A stretch of 64,000 nt of DNA. Origin: Streptomyces polyasparticus (GTDB taxonomy: Bacteria > Actinomycetota > Actinomycetes > Streptomycetales > Streptomycetaceae). Each line of letters begins with the position of its first letter. The first letter of the stretch is position 1. The DNA is taken from NCBI RefSeq assembly GCF_014493765.1, contig NZ_JACTVJ010000017.1:186001-250000 (forward strand), in the 5' to 3' direction. The translations under genes and the position numbers were made by a program. Shown piece after piece: positions 33,962-42,443 of the stretch. The notes under the pieces are model-generated. The model made no database searches and was not told where the DNA came from. It saw nothing but the letters and a program-made list of their open reading frames with translations.

Positions 33962-34431
33962 GCGGCCCGACCGTCGAGGAGCTGATGGCGCAGGAAGAGC
34001 GCCTGGTCCTCGACCACTTCACGTACGACGACGCCTGGGAACTGGGCTCGATGCTGGTCAAGATGGCCCGCGAGCGCCAGGCCCCGGTCGCCATCGACAT
34101 CCGCCGCGGCGGCCAGCAGCTCTTCCACGCCGCACTGCCCGGATCGACCCCGGACAACGACGCGTGGATCGACCGCAAGCGCCGGGTCGTGGAGCGCTAC
34201 GGCTGTGCGTCGTTCCTGGTGGGCGCGCGCTTCCGGGCCAAGGGCACGACCTTCGAGGAGTCCTCGCGGCTCGACCCGGATACGTATGCCGCGCATGGTG
34301 GCGCGTTCCCGATCGCGGTCCGCGGTGCGGGCGTCATCGGGACCGTGGTGGTCTCCGGGCTGCCGCAGGCGGAGGACCACGCGATGGTGGTCGAGGCGCT
34401 GGAGCGATTCAAAGGGGTCGGAGGGCGTTAG
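33958..34431 (+). CDS. UPF0303 / GlcG-HbpS-like domain protein
   Basis: 157 residues from a GTG overlapping the dehydrogenase stop by 4 bp. It has the UPF0303 pattern: LVLDHFTYDDAWELGSMLV, VAIDIRRGGQQLFHAALPG, TPDNDAWIDRKRRVVERYG, and a Gly-rich end GGAFPIAVRGAGVIGTVVVSGLPQAEDH. The fold is related to GlcG/HbpS proteins, some of which bind or degrade heme. The true role is unknown. Translational coupling implies it works with the dehydrogenase, perhaps as a small-molecule binding partner. Confidence 0.82.
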   Translation: MSGPTVEELMAQEERLVLDHFTYDDAWELGSMLVKMARERQAPVAIDIRRGGQQLFHAALPGSTPDNDAWIDRKRRVVERYGCASFLVGARFRAKGTTFEESSRLDPDTYAAHGGAFPIAVRGAGVIGTVVVSGLPQAEDHAMVVEALERFKGVGGR

Positions 34432-34458
34432 CCCCCCAACTCCCCACCGCGGAGCGGC

Positions 34459-34496
34459 GGAGCAGCCCGGCCGGAACGATCCGGCCGGGCTGCTCC
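34459..34496. terminator. Very strong bidirectional terminator
   Basis: GGAGCAGCCCGGCCGG (34459-34474) is perfectly complementary to CCGGCCGGGCTGCTCC (34481-34496) with a 6-nt loop. It separates the convergent UPF0303 and FAH genes. Confidence 0.9.
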
Positions 34497-34508
34497 CCGT
34501 AAAAGGAC

Positions 34509-35360
34509 CTACGCGTCCTTGAATTCCTGGCGCTGGCGGCCGAGACCCTCGATCTCGAGCTCGACCACATCACCCGCCCGCAGATACGGCTTGGGCTCGG
34601 GCTCGCCCATCGCGACACCCGCCGGCGTACCGGTGTTGATGATGTCGCCCGGGTAGAGCGTCATGAACTGGCTTACATAACGGACCACTTCGGCGACCGG
34701 GAAGATCTGCTCGGCGGTGGTGCCGTCCTGCTTGAGCTCACCGTTGACCCAGAGCTTGAGGCCGAGCGCCTGCGGGTCGGCGATCTCGTCGGCCGTCACG
34801 AACCAGGGGCCGAGCGGGTTGAACGTCTCGCAGTTCTTGCCCTTGTCCCAGGTGCCGCCGCGCTCGATCTGGAACTCGCGCTCGGACACGTCGTTCGACA
34901 CCGCGTATCCGGCGACGTGCGCGAGGGCCTCCTCGTGCGACTCCAGGTAGCGGGCCGTCCTGCCGATCACGATCGCGAGCTCGACCTCCCAGTCCGTCTT
35001 CACGGACTTACGGGGGATGAGCACGGTGTCGTTCGGGCCGACGACCGTGTCCGCCGCCTTGAAGAAGATGATCGGCTCCGCGGGTATCTCGGCGCCGGTC
35101 TCTCGGGCGTGGTCGTGGTAGTTCAGGCCGATGCAGACGACCTTGCCGATCCGCGCGAGGGGCGGGCCGATGCGCTGCCCCTCGGCGTCGAGCACGGGCA
35201 GGGTCGGGGCGGCTTCCCGGATCCGGGCGAGCTGCGCCTCGTCGGCGAGCAGAGCGCCGTCGATGTCCGTGACGAGCCCGGACAGATCGCGCAGCGCGCC
35301 GTCCTCGTCGAGCAGTGCGGGGCGTTCGGCCCCGGGGTTTCCGACTCGCAGCAGCTTCAT
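34509..35360 (-). CDS. Fumarylacetoacetate hydrolase family protein
   Basis: 283 residues. The FAH C-terminal domain begins at CIGLNYHDHARETG and carries the metal ligands in TDWEVELAIVIGR (Glu/Asp) with VSNDVSEREFQ. It has the length of the bacterial acylpyruvase/2-keto-acid hydrolase type, which cleaves C-C bonds or decarboxylates beta-keto acids with Mg2+. It is monocistronic; no catabolic neighbours reveal the substrate. Confidence 0.9.
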   Translation of the reverse strand: MKLLRVGNPGAERPALLDEDGALRDLSGLVTDIDGALLADEAQLARIREAAPTLPVLDAEGQRIGPPLARIGKVVCIGLNYHDHARETGAEIPAEPIIFFKAADTVVGPNDTVLIPRKSVKTDWEVELAIVIGRTARYLESHEEALAHVAGYAVSNDVSEREFQIERGGTWDKGKNCETFNPLGPWFVTADEIADPQALGLKLWVNGELKQDGTTAEQIFPVAEVVRYVSQFMTLYPGDIINTGTPAGVAMGEPEPKPYLRAGDVVELEIEGLGRQRQEFKDA

Positions 35361-35497
35361 CGTTCACTCTCCTGTGGTCGAAGGGTGCCGATGGGTTGCG
35401 GCCATCGGAGCTTGGCTGATCCTCCAAGAAATGGATCCAGCCCGCAATACCCAGTTCACGTACTGGACCGTCACTGCGCGTGTCCCCGCTCGCGGTC

Positions 35498-36244
35498 TCA
35501 CATGGCCGCCGCAAGGGCGGTCGGGGGCGCGTCCCGGTAGAGGAAGTAGCGTTCCGCGGCGCTCCACGTGGTGCTCGTCACCACGTAGAGGGCGGCGGCG
35601 AGCGGCACGACCGCCACCGTGAACAGGGTGAGGAAAGACATCAGCGGCATGAACTTCAGCATCGCGCCCATGCCCGGAGCCGCCTCACCGGTGGGGGCCG
35701 GCGCGGTGGCCATCTGCTGCTTCGTACGCCGGTAGTTGAAGGTGGCGACGGCGGTCACGAGCAGGAACAGCGCGATGTAGACCAGACCCGCCCCGCCGAA
35801 GAGACCGCCGTCGGCGAGAGCGTCGTGGAAGCGCCCGGCGAGCGGTGCGCCGCCGAGGCTGTGCCCGAGTAGCGGGTTGGCCTCGCCGCCGATCTCCTTG
35901 GTGGAGAACAGGTGGTACATGAGGAAGAAGGCGGGCAGCTGCAGCAGGCTCGGCAGGCAGCCGGAGAGCGGCGAAACCCCTTCCCGCTTGTGCAGTTCGA
36001 GCATCTCGCGCTGCAGCTTCTCGGGGTTCTTGCCGTGCTTCTTGCGCAGCTCGGCCAGCTGCGGGGCGAGCTTGGTGCGCGCCTTCTGACCGCGCGCCGC
36101 GGCCCGGGACAGGGGGTGCACGGCGAGGCGTACGGCCATCGTGAACAGGATGATCGCGACGGCTACGGATGCGCCCTGGAACAGAGGGTGGAGAACGTCG
36201 GCGAGCTGGTCGACCACGTCGGCGAAGCCGCTGAAAAAGGACAT
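35498..36244 (-). CDS. YidC/Oxa1-family membrane protein insertase
   Basis: 248 residues, short for the main actinobacterial YidC, so this is probably a second copy; the principal yidC normally lies by rnpA near the replication origin. Helices are near 25-45, 95-115, 150-170 and 200-230. The cytoplasmic coiled hairpin reads KLAPQLAELRKKHGKNPEKLQREMLELHKREGVSPLSGCLP, the conserved YidC loop, with Arg38 (AVRLAVHP) in the hydrophilic groove. It inserts and folds membrane proteins. A small membrane-protein gene follows the same direction upstream. Confidence 0.9.
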   Translation of the reverse strand: MSFFSGFADVVDQLADVLHPLFQGASVAVAIILFTMAVRLAVHPLSRAAARGQKARTKLAPQLAELRKKHGKNPEKLQREMLELHKREGVSPLSGCLPSLLQLPAFFLMYHLFSTKEIGGEANPLLGHSLGGAPLAGRFHDALADGGLFGGAGLVYIALFLLVTAVATFNYRRTKQQMATAPAPTGEAAPGMGAMLKFMPLMSFLTLFTVAVVPLAAALYVVTSTTWSAAERYFLYRDAPPTALAAAM

Positions 36245-36361
36245 GCTGGGCCCCTTGAGGGAGTCTCGTCGTACCGGAAATGCCGGAGTACCGGCGGGAT
36301 TTCGGCGTGACGGACCGCGAAGAGGCGCTCCTGTGGAGCTGTGAAGCCGTACGGGAGAGGC

Positions 36362-36691
36362 TTACGCGGCCGTCGGGGCGAGACGCCCCGGTGCTCGCGG
36401 ACGCGGACGGCCCGCGGCGTCCGGATCGCGTTGCGGCAAGAAGGCCGTGCGTTGTTCACGATCGCGGATCGCGGTGCGCACCCGGGCCGGCTGGGCGCCG
36501 GGCACGGAGCGCGAGGCGATGAGCGCGCAGACGGCGAGCGCGGTGCCGGCCGCGGCGGTCGCGGCCAGGGCGACGGCGGCGGAGAGCGGGCCCGCGTCGG
36601 TGAGCAGCACCTGGGCGACGAGCAGGAGCAGCAGGCCGGTGATCCGCAGATCCTTGAAGGTGACGTGCAGATCCTTGAACCTGTCGATCAC
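36362..36691 (-). CDS. DUF6412-like small membrane protein
   Basis: 109 residues from a GTG at 36691, 8 bp after GAGGAGG. Two hydrophobic segments (about 17-33 and 37-60) are followed by an Arg/Pro-rich cytoplasmic tail. The N-terminus repeats FKDL (DRFKDLHVTFKDLRITG). It resembles the DUF6412 proteins I recall beside the second yidC in Streptomyces. It is 117 bp upstream of yidC on the same strand, so it may be a partner or substrate of the insertase. No function is known. Confidence 0.65.
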   Translation of the reverse strand: MIDRFKDLHVTFKDLRITGLLLLLVAQVLLTDAGPLSAAVALAATAAAGTALAVCALIASRSVPGAQPARVRTAIRDREQRTAFLPQRDPDAAGRPRPRAPGRLAPTAA

Positions 36692-36732
36692 GGCTGCCTC
36701 CTCTCGCGTCCCTTGTGTGCGCTCCCCCGATC

Positions 36733-38241
36733 CTAAGCGCGAACCGGCTCCTCCACGAGGGGCTCCTTCGCGAGGACGTCACGGTCGGGACGTACGTCCT
36801 GATCCTTGGGCCCGGCAAAGGTGACGAGCAGCACTACCACGACATTCGCCGTGAGAGCCACAAGTCCGGCATTGATCCCCCACACCGGATCGTTCCCGGT
36901 GAAGACCAGCGCGCAGACGATCCCGACCCCGACGACCAGACCGCTCAGCGCGGCCGCCGTGCCGAGCCGCCGCCAGACGAGGCCGAGCAGCAGCATCGGA
37001 AGGAGCTGCGCCATCCCCTCGTACGAGATGAGCGAGAGCCGGACGAGGGTGTTGGGGGCGGCGTATGTCATGAGCAGCGCGAGCGTGCCGGCGAGCACGA
37101 CCACGGCCTGGGAGGCGTTCTTCTGCCGCTCCTGGCTGTGCAGACGCGGCACGTGACTGAGCACGCTCCTCCCCCACATCGTGCCGATGACCAGCATGAA
37201 CACGGCCATGGGCACGATGGACGACAGCGCGGCCGCGACCCCGATGACCCCGACCGCCCAGGCCGGCAGCGAGTCCACGACGAGCTTGAAGAGCGCGAGG
37301 TTCGAATCCGCGCCCGCGAGGCCGGGAACGACGAAGAGCGCCGCCATGCCGAGCAGCATCGGGACGAAGAGCAGGATGTTGTACGCGGGCAGCAGGATGG
37401 CGTTGCGGCGCAGGGCGTCGGCGTTGCGGGCGCCGAGGTAGCCGGCGACGGTGGTCGGGAAGATCACCACGGTGAAGGCGTTGAGCACGGTGGTCGAGGC
37501 GAACCAGGCCATGCCGAGGCCGCTGTCGGCTCCCCCGTGGCCCGGCAGCGTGAGCCAGTCGCGCTTCTGCTCGGCGAGACGGTCGAGGAACGGCCCGTAG
37601 CCGTCGAAGTAGTGCAGCGGTACATAGATCGCGAGGAACGCGAGCGTGCCGATGACCAGCACGTCCTTGAGCACCGACACCCAGGCGCTGCCGCGCAGAC
37701 CGCTCACGACCACGAAGCCCGTGGTGATCGCGAAGGCAAGGAAATAGGCCCAGTTGAGGCTGATCGTGCCGTACGAGATGGTCGAGACGACCACGCCCAT
37801 GCCGGTGATCTGCAGCTGGATGTACGGGAGCAGGAACACGGTCGCGAGCACGGCGACGGCGGCGCCGAGCCAGGGCTTCCCGTAGCGGTGGCTGATCATG
37901 TCGGTGATGCCCACGAGCTGGTGGTCGCGGGCGTAGGCCCAGAGCATCGGGCCGACCACGTAGCCGACCGCGTATCCGCAGGACATGTAGGCGACGACGT
38001 AGAGCACGGGTGCGCCGTAGTTGTAGCCCCAGCCCGCGGCGCCGAGGTAGCTGAAGCTGGTGTAGCCCTCGCCGGCCATCAGGACCCAGATGAACACGAC
38101 GCCGAGGCTCCGCCCGCCGACGGACCACTCGGCGAGCCCGCCCTGTCCGCCTCTTCCGCGTACGGCGAGCAGGCCGAGGGCGACGGTGGCGACCATGAAG
38201 ACCGCGAAGACGGTGGTGGCGACGGTGGCCTGGGTGCTCAT
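36733..38241 (-). CDS. Sodium:solute symporter (SSS family)
   Basis: 502 residues from the ATG at 38241, which overlaps the stop of the DUF3311 gene. It has about thirteen transmembrane helices. The family features include LAEWSVGGRSLG near the N-terminus, GEGYTSFSYLGAAGWGYNYG, and DMISHRYGKPW. This subgroup with an upstream DUF3311 partner transports monocarboxylates such as acetate, pyruvate or lactate; the exact substrate is inferred. Confidence 0.88.
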   Translation of the reverse strand: MSTQATVATTVFAVFMVATVALGLLAVRGRGGQGGLAEWSVGGRSLGVVFIWVLMAGEGYTSFSYLGAAGWGYNYGAPVLYVVAYMSCGYAVGYVVGPMLWAYARDHQLVGITDMISHRYGKPWLGAAVAVLATVFLLPYIQLQITGMGVVVSTISYGTISLNWAYFLAFAITTGFVVVSGLRGSAWVSVLKDVLVIGTLAFLAIYVPLHYFDGYGPFLDRLAEQKRDWLTLPGHGGADSGLGMAWFASTTVLNAFTVVIFPTTVAGYLGARNADALRRNAILLPAYNILLFVPMLLGMAALFVVPGLAGADSNLALFKLVVDSLPAWAVGVIGVAAALSSIVPMAVFMLVIGTMWGRSVLSHVPRLHSQERQKNASQAVVVLAGTLALLMTYAAPNTLVRLSLISYEGMAQLLPMLLLGLVWRRLGTAAALSGLVVGVGIVCALVFTGNDPVWGINAGLVALTANVVVVLLVTFAGPKDQDVRPDRDVLAKEPLVEEPVRA

Positions 38242-38456
38242 CGAGCGGCCCCCTTCCCGTGCTTGTCCCGGTACTTGCGGTCTCCGCGCCAGGTCATCCA
38301 GGCGGCGACCGGCGTGAGCAGGGTGGCCGCGATCAGCCAGGCGAAGAAGAACGGCAGCCCGAGGACGGTGGGTTCGACCCGGTTGACGAACGGCAGGGCG
38401 CCTGCGTACAGGAGGAACGGGACGAGCAGCCAGAGGAGATGGGGGCGAACGATCAC
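38238..38456 (-). CDS. DUF3311 small membrane protein
   Basis: 72 residues with two transmembrane helices (about 8-24 and 32-54) and a basic C-terminus RGDRKYRDKHGKG. DUF3311 proteins accompany SSS symporters, and here the genes overlap by 4 bp (ATGA). It is likely an accessory subunit for assembly or activity of the transporter. Confidence 0.88.
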   Translation of the reverse strand: MIVRPHLLWLLVPFLLYAGALPFVNRVEPTVLGLPFFFAWLIAATLLTPVAAWMTWRGDRKYRDKHGKGAAR

Positions 38457-38617
38457 CGGGTGAGCCTAAAGGCCTGATCCGCCCGAGAGGCACCGCGACC
38501 TACGGCCCGGGCAACCGAATCCGGCGGAACGGTGGTCTGGAGGGCGAGGGGCTGTCGGCACGACAGCCGGGGGGCTGCCGTGCCGACAGCCCGGAGGCAT
38601 GGCGAGGGGGTGAGGGC

Positions 38618-39163
38618 GTGAGAGCCGAGGAGCAGGACGGCTACCGGGAGTTCGTGCGGGCGCGCTGGCCGCAGCTGGTGCGCACGGCGTATCTGCTGAC
38701 GGGCGATCTCCATCATGCGGAGGACCTGACGCAGACGGCGCTGGCCAAGGCGTACCGGTCGTGGCGCAAGGTGTCGCGCAGCAGCCGGCCGGAGGCGTAC
38801 GTCCGCAAGATGCTGGTCACGTGCAACAGCGACAGGTTCCGCAAACGCCGCGTGGGCGAGCACCTGACGGCGATACCGCCGGATGTGGCGGGCCCGGGTG
38901 ACTCCGCCGCTCAGATCGACGACCGCGGCAGTCTGCTGCGCGCGCTGGCCCAATTGCCGCCGAGGCAGCGGGCGGTGGTCGTGCTGCGCTACTGGGAGGA
39001 CCTCTCGGAGAGCGAGGTGGCCGAGACGCTCGGCTGCTCGACGGGCACGGTCAAGAGCCAGGCCGCGAAGGGCCTGGCGAAGCTGCGGGCCTGTCCGGAG
39101 CTGGCGGACGCGATGGCACAGACACCTGGCGGGATCGCCACGAGTCGGGGAGGGGCCCGGTGA
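38618..39163 (+). CDS. SigE-family extracytoplasmic-function sigma factor
   Basis: 181 residues from a GTG at 38618. Region 2 includes FVRARWPQLVRTAYLLTGDLHHAEDLTQTALAKAYRSW; region 4 has LPPRQRAVVVLRYWEDLSESEVAETLGCSTGTVKSQAAKGLAKL. It is short with no C-terminal extension. It likely directs RNA polymerase to a small stress regulon. The next gene overlaps the stop by 4 bp and encodes a membrane protein that could hold the sigma factor inactive. Confidence 0.9.
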   Translation: MRAEEQDGYREFVRARWPQLVRTAYLLTGDLHHAEDLTQTALAKAYRSWRKVSRSSRPEAYVRKMLVTCNSDRFRKRRVGEHLTAIPPDVAGPGDSAAQIDDRGSLLRALAQLPPRQRAVVVLRYWEDLSESEVAETLGCSTGTVKSQAAKGLAKLRACPELADAMAQTPGGIATSRGGAR

Positions 39164-40164
39164 AGGACTTCACGCAGGACGACGAGTATCAGGACGATGC
39201 GTACGGGGGCGCTGCGTACGGGGGCGCTGCGTACGGGGCCGCTCCGCAGACGCCCGCGGAGGCGCGGCTGCGGGAGCTGCTGAGCCGGCAGGCGGGTTCG
39301 ATCAGGACCCATGAGGCTCCCCTCGACGCGATCGAGCGCCGGGGACGCAGAGGACAGCGGCTGCGCGTGGCCGTGACGGCCTCCGCGCTGGCGGTGGTGA
39401 TCGCGGTGCCCGTGGGCGCGTATGCGGTCGGCTCGGGCGACAACACACCGGTCGCGAAGGCCCCTTCGCCCACCTCGCCCACGAAGGTCGGCGTTCCCCC
39501 TGCGCACACGACACCCACGCCGACCCCCTCGGGTCCCGCAGCCCCCGGCTCTCCGGAGCAGCTGGCCGACGGGATCACCTATGAGCAGGCGGCGGACGGC
39601 CTGGAGAAATGCCTGGCGTACCACCGTGAGATGGACGTCACCACCGACGAGGACCTGCGGATCGAGCTGGGCAAAGCCGAGGACTACCGCATCCTGCTTG
39701 CCCACCGCATGACCGGTGACGACAATGCGCCCGGGGACGGATTCTGGGTGGCGGCGACGACCGACAAGCCCCGGCCCAACCGCGTCATCTGCCGGATAGT
39801 GGACGGTAAGTCGACCGGTATCAGCAGCGGCTCCGAGGAGCTGCTCCCGGAGTTCGGCCCGGTCCACCCGGACATCAACGCCGGCAAGCTCAACCAGCAG
39901 ACCATCATCACCAGCGGCGGCTGGCGCATGCCCTACCGCTGGGGCAGCATCGGCCAGTTCGCCTCCGAGGTCGAGCGCGTCACCGTGACCTACGGCGACG
40001 AGACCGTCGAGGCGTCCCTGGACCACGGCTGGTTCGCGGCGACCGGGATCCTTCAGAAGCAGCCGACGACCGCCCCGCACATCAAGGGCTATGACGCCGA
40101 CGGCAAGCAGATCTACGACTCGACCCAGGACAAGTTCTACGAGCACGCCCTGCCGAAGAGCTGA
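39160..40164 (+). CDS. Single-pass membrane protein coupled to the sigma factor, possible anti-sigma
   Basis: 334 residues. The cytoplasmic part (1-67) begins with three YGGAA/YGAAP repeats encoded by a 15-bp DNA repeat at 39199-39243. A transmembrane helix (about 70-90) is followed by a Pro/Thr-rich linker (KAPSPTSPTKVGVPPAHTTPTPTPSG) and an external domain of about 200 residues with cysteines (LEKCLAYH, NRVICRIV). There is no zinc HxxxCxxC anti-sigma motif. Translational overlap with the sigma gene suggests a signal-transducing regulator. The family is not recognised. Confidence 0.75.
   Translation: MKDFTQDDEYQDDAYGGAAYGGAAYGAAPQTPAEARLRELLSRQAGSIRTHEAPLDAIERRGRRGQRLRVAVTASALAVVIAVPVGAYAVGSGDNTPVAKAPSPTSPTKVGVPPAHTTPTPTPSGPAAPGSPEQLADGITYEQAADGLEKCLAYHREMDVTTDEDLRIELGKAEDYRILLAHRMTGDDNAPGDGFWVAATTDKPRPNRVICRIVDGKSTGISSGSEELLPEFGPVHPDINAGKLNQQTIITSGGWRMPYRWGSIGQFASEVERVTVTYGDETVEASLDHGWFAATGILQKQPTTAPHIKGYDADGKQIYDSTQDKFYEHALPKS
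39199..39243. repeat. Three tandem 15-bp repeats in the membrane-protein gene
   Basis: GCGTACGGGGGCGCT at 39199-39213 and 39214-39228, with a one-base variant at 39229-39243. They encode AYGGA units and preserve the frame. Confidence 0.9.
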
Positions 40165-40192
40165 CCGGCCCGGGGGGCGACGCTCGGCGCTG

Positions 40193-41029
40193 TCAACGCC
40201 GCTTGATGGCGCTGAGCTTGCCCCACACCACCAGCCGGTACTTGGAGGTGTACTCCGGCGTGCAGGTGGTCAGCGTGATGTAGAGGCCGGGCTCGTTGTA
40301 TCCGTACGACGGTTTCACGATGCTGCGCGGCACCTTCGCGATCACTCCGCTGTCGCGCGCGCTGGTCTGCGGCAGCGTGCGGTCCACGATGTACGTGAAG
40401 GTCGCGGACTTGGTGTCCACCGTGAGCCGGTCCCCCTTGGCGAGCCGGTTGATGTAGCGGAACGGCTCGCCGTGCGTGTTGCGGTGCCCGGCCAGCGCGA
40501 AGTTCCCGGCGGCTCCCGGCTGCGCGGTGCCCGGGTAGTGACCCACGTACCCCTTGTTGAGCACTCCCTGCTTGCTCACACCCTGCGCGACCGGGACGCG
40601 TACGCCGAGCTTGGGGATCGAGAGCACGGCGTAGGCCTGCTCGTAGTCGGGGGCCCGGGGCTTGCGCGCGGTGGGCTGGTGGTTGCCCTCGTCGGGCGGC
40701 GGCTCGGCCAGCTCACCGAGATCCTCGGGCGCGGGCGCCTGCTCGTCCGCCGCACCGTCGTCGGGCTCCTCCGCGGCAAGGGAGGACTCCCACTCCCTCT
40801 CCAACGCCTCGACCTTGCGCTCCGCGCCTTCCCTGGCCTGCCGGTTGGTCCACCACAGCTGGTGCACGACGAGCAACAACAGCACGACGCCCACGGTCAC
40901 GGTGACCTCGGCCCCGGTCCACAGCCCACGCGCCCACGGGGAACGCCGCCGCGGTGCCCCCGGAGGCCGACGCCGCTGCCGGCCGCCCTGCACGACCACC
41001 GGAATCCGCTCCCGACTGCGCACCCGCAC
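40193..41029 (-). CDS. Class E sortase
   Basis: 278 residues from the GTG at 41029 (GGAGGGGAGAGG upstream). A cytoplasmic basic N-terminus, a transmembrane helix (about 48-68), a coiled acidic linker (ERKVEALEREWESSLAAEEPDDG), then the sortase barrel. The catalytic His is in FALAGHRNTHG, the Cys in ITLTTCTPEYTSKY and the Arg in YRLVVWG. Class E sortases of Streptomyces attach LAXTG proteins, including long chaplins, to peptidoglycan. A candidate substrate is encoded at 30146-31483. Convergent with the preceding membrane-protein gene. Confidence 0.92.
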   Translation of the reverse strand: MRVRSRERIPVVVQGGRQRRRPPGAPRRRSPWARGLWTGAEVTVTVGVVLLLLVVHQLWWTNRQAREGAERKVEALEREWESSLAAEEPDDGAADEQAPAPEDLGELAEPPPDEGNHQPTARKPRAPDYEQAYAVLSIPKLGVRVPVAQGVSKQGVLNKGYVGHYPGTAQPGAAGNFALAGHRNTHGEPFRYINRLAKGDRLTVDTKSATFTYIVDRTLPQTSARDSGVIAKVPRSIVKPSYGYNEPGLYITLTTCTPEYTSKYRLVVWGKLSAIKRR

Positions 41030-41137
41030 GGCCTCTCCCCTCCTCGCAGGCGTGCAGGGTAGGTCGAACGGGGGCAAGTGACCAGGGCGAGAAGGATGTT
41101 GGGGAGGTTGGGCTGCTTGACGCGTGGTGGCGGGGGG

Positions 41138-41230
41138 CGGGGCGGTTCGCTGGGGCGGGGTGGCTGGGGTGGGCGGGGCGGTTCGCCGGGACAGGGTGGC
41201 TGGGGCGGGCGGGCGGTTCGCCGGCGGGGC
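41138..41230. repeat. Degenerate 35-36 bp tandem repeat upstream of the SEC-C gene
   Basis: GCGGGGCGGTTCGC-type units start near 41138, 41173 and 41209, with further GGTTCGCACGCGGGG copies near 41246 and 41282. This fills the 409-bp gap between the divergent sortase and SEC-C genes; I see no gene in it. Confidence 0.6.
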
Positions 41231-41438
41231 GGGCGGTGGTGGGCGGCCGGTTCGCACGCGGGGTTACGGCGGCGGACGGGGCGGTTCGCACGCGGGGCGA
41301 CCTGGGGCGGCCCAGTGGGGCGCCCGTCCACGCGTCTGCACGCCCGCATGTCCACACGGGCACTACCCGAACGTCGTGGGGAACGTCGCGCCGAAGGGTC
41401 CTGCCTAAAGGGCTGGGCCTGGCAGTACGGTGAACCCC

Positions 41439-42443
41439 ATGCGCCCCGACACGCCTGCCGATCCCACGGATCACACCGCCGAAGCCGAGCGTCTGCTGCG
41501 CACCGCGGCGCAGTACCCCGAGGACGCCGAGCAGCTGCTCCTTCACGCCGCCGCCCACGTGGAGCTGGCCGGCGACCGCCCCCAGGCCACGACGCTCTAC
41601 GACCGCCTCCTGGCCGGCTCGCTGGAGAACCCGGCCCTGGTCCGCGCCTTGAAGGCCGCCAACCTCTGGGAGTACGGCCACGAGGCCGAGGCCCGCGCCA
41701 TCATCGACGGCATCCGCACGACAGCGCCCCGCTCCCCGGAGGCCTGGGTCATCGCCGCGGAATCCCTGGAGTCCCACGACGAACTGGCCACGGCCCACGA
41801 ACTCTTCACCGAGGGCGTGGAACTCCTGATCGTCCAGGGCGAGGAAATCCCGTACGACTGCCGCCCGTTGCTCCTCGGCCGCCACCGCGTCCGCCGCCTC
41901 CTGGCCCTCCCCCACGACGTCTGGGACGTCCTGGCCGACGACGAGCACTCGTCCTCGTCCCCCATCTCCCTCGACGAACTCCACGACCCGAAACGCCTGT
42001 GGGCCCTCGGCTCCTCGGACCCGGAGGAACTGAGCGCCGAAATCGCCCGCCTCCGCGCGGAGTTGGGCACGTACAGGGCGGCCCTGTCCCGCCCGTTCCC
42101 GGTAGCGGTCCTCCACTGGCCCTCGACGGAACTCACCGAGCTCCTCTCGGCCTACCCGACCCTGACCTCGGAGTACCCGTCCCACGAGGAACACCTCGCG
42201 ACCATAGAGTCCTCCCTGCGCGAACTCGCCGCATCAGGCACGGAAAACCTCGGCATCGTCACGGCCACGGTCCCCTCCTACGAAGCCTTCGCAGCTTCCG
42301 AGGGCGCTTCCCCGAACGACGCCTCGCTGCTCCCCCAATACGCCACCACCCTCGCCGCCCGAGGCCGCGCAATGGGCTGGCCGCCGCGGGGGAAGTGCTG
42401 GTGTGGGTCGGGCACGCCCTACCCGGAGTGCCACGGGGAATGA
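41439..42443 (+). CDS. SEC-C motif protein with TPR-like helical body
   Basis: 334 residues from the ATG at 41439 (a GTG at 41430 is possible). The first 130 residues are paired helices resembling tetratricopeptide repeats (AEAERLLRTAAQYPEDAEQLLLHAAAHVELAGD, EYGHEAEARAIIDGIRTTAPRSPEAWVIAAESLE). The C-terminus is a SEC-C zinc motif, GKCWCGSGTPYPECHG. SEC-C motifs bind zinc and often mediate ribosome, SecB-like or nucleic-acid contacts. The stop overlaps the start of the helicase gene (ATGA), so the two proteins are made together. Similar singletons occur in Streptomyces; the role with the helicase is inferred only from coupling. Confidence 0.82.
   Translation: MRPDTPADPTDHTAEAERLLRTAAQYPEDAEQLLLHAAAHVELAGDRPQATTLYDRLLAGSLENPALVRALKAANLWEYGHEAEARAIIDGIRTTAPRSPEAWVIAAESLESHDELATAHELFTEGVELLIVQGEEIPYDCRPLLLGRHRVRRLLALPHDVWDVLADDEHSSSSPISLDELHDPKRLWALGSSDPEELSAEIARLRAELGTYRAALSRPFPVAVLHWPSTELTELLSAYPTLTSEYPSHEEHLATIESSLRELAASGTENLGIVTATVPSYEAFAASEGASPNDASLLPQYATTLAARGRAMGWPPRGKCWCGSGTPYPECHGE

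Noticed and set aside
36715-38463. Long plus-strand open frame opposite the symporter gene (582 codons)
   Set aside because: It is rich in His, Arg, Asp and Gly, has no domain or membrane sense, and mirrors the symporter and DUF3311 genes. Such shadows arise from GC-rich third positions.
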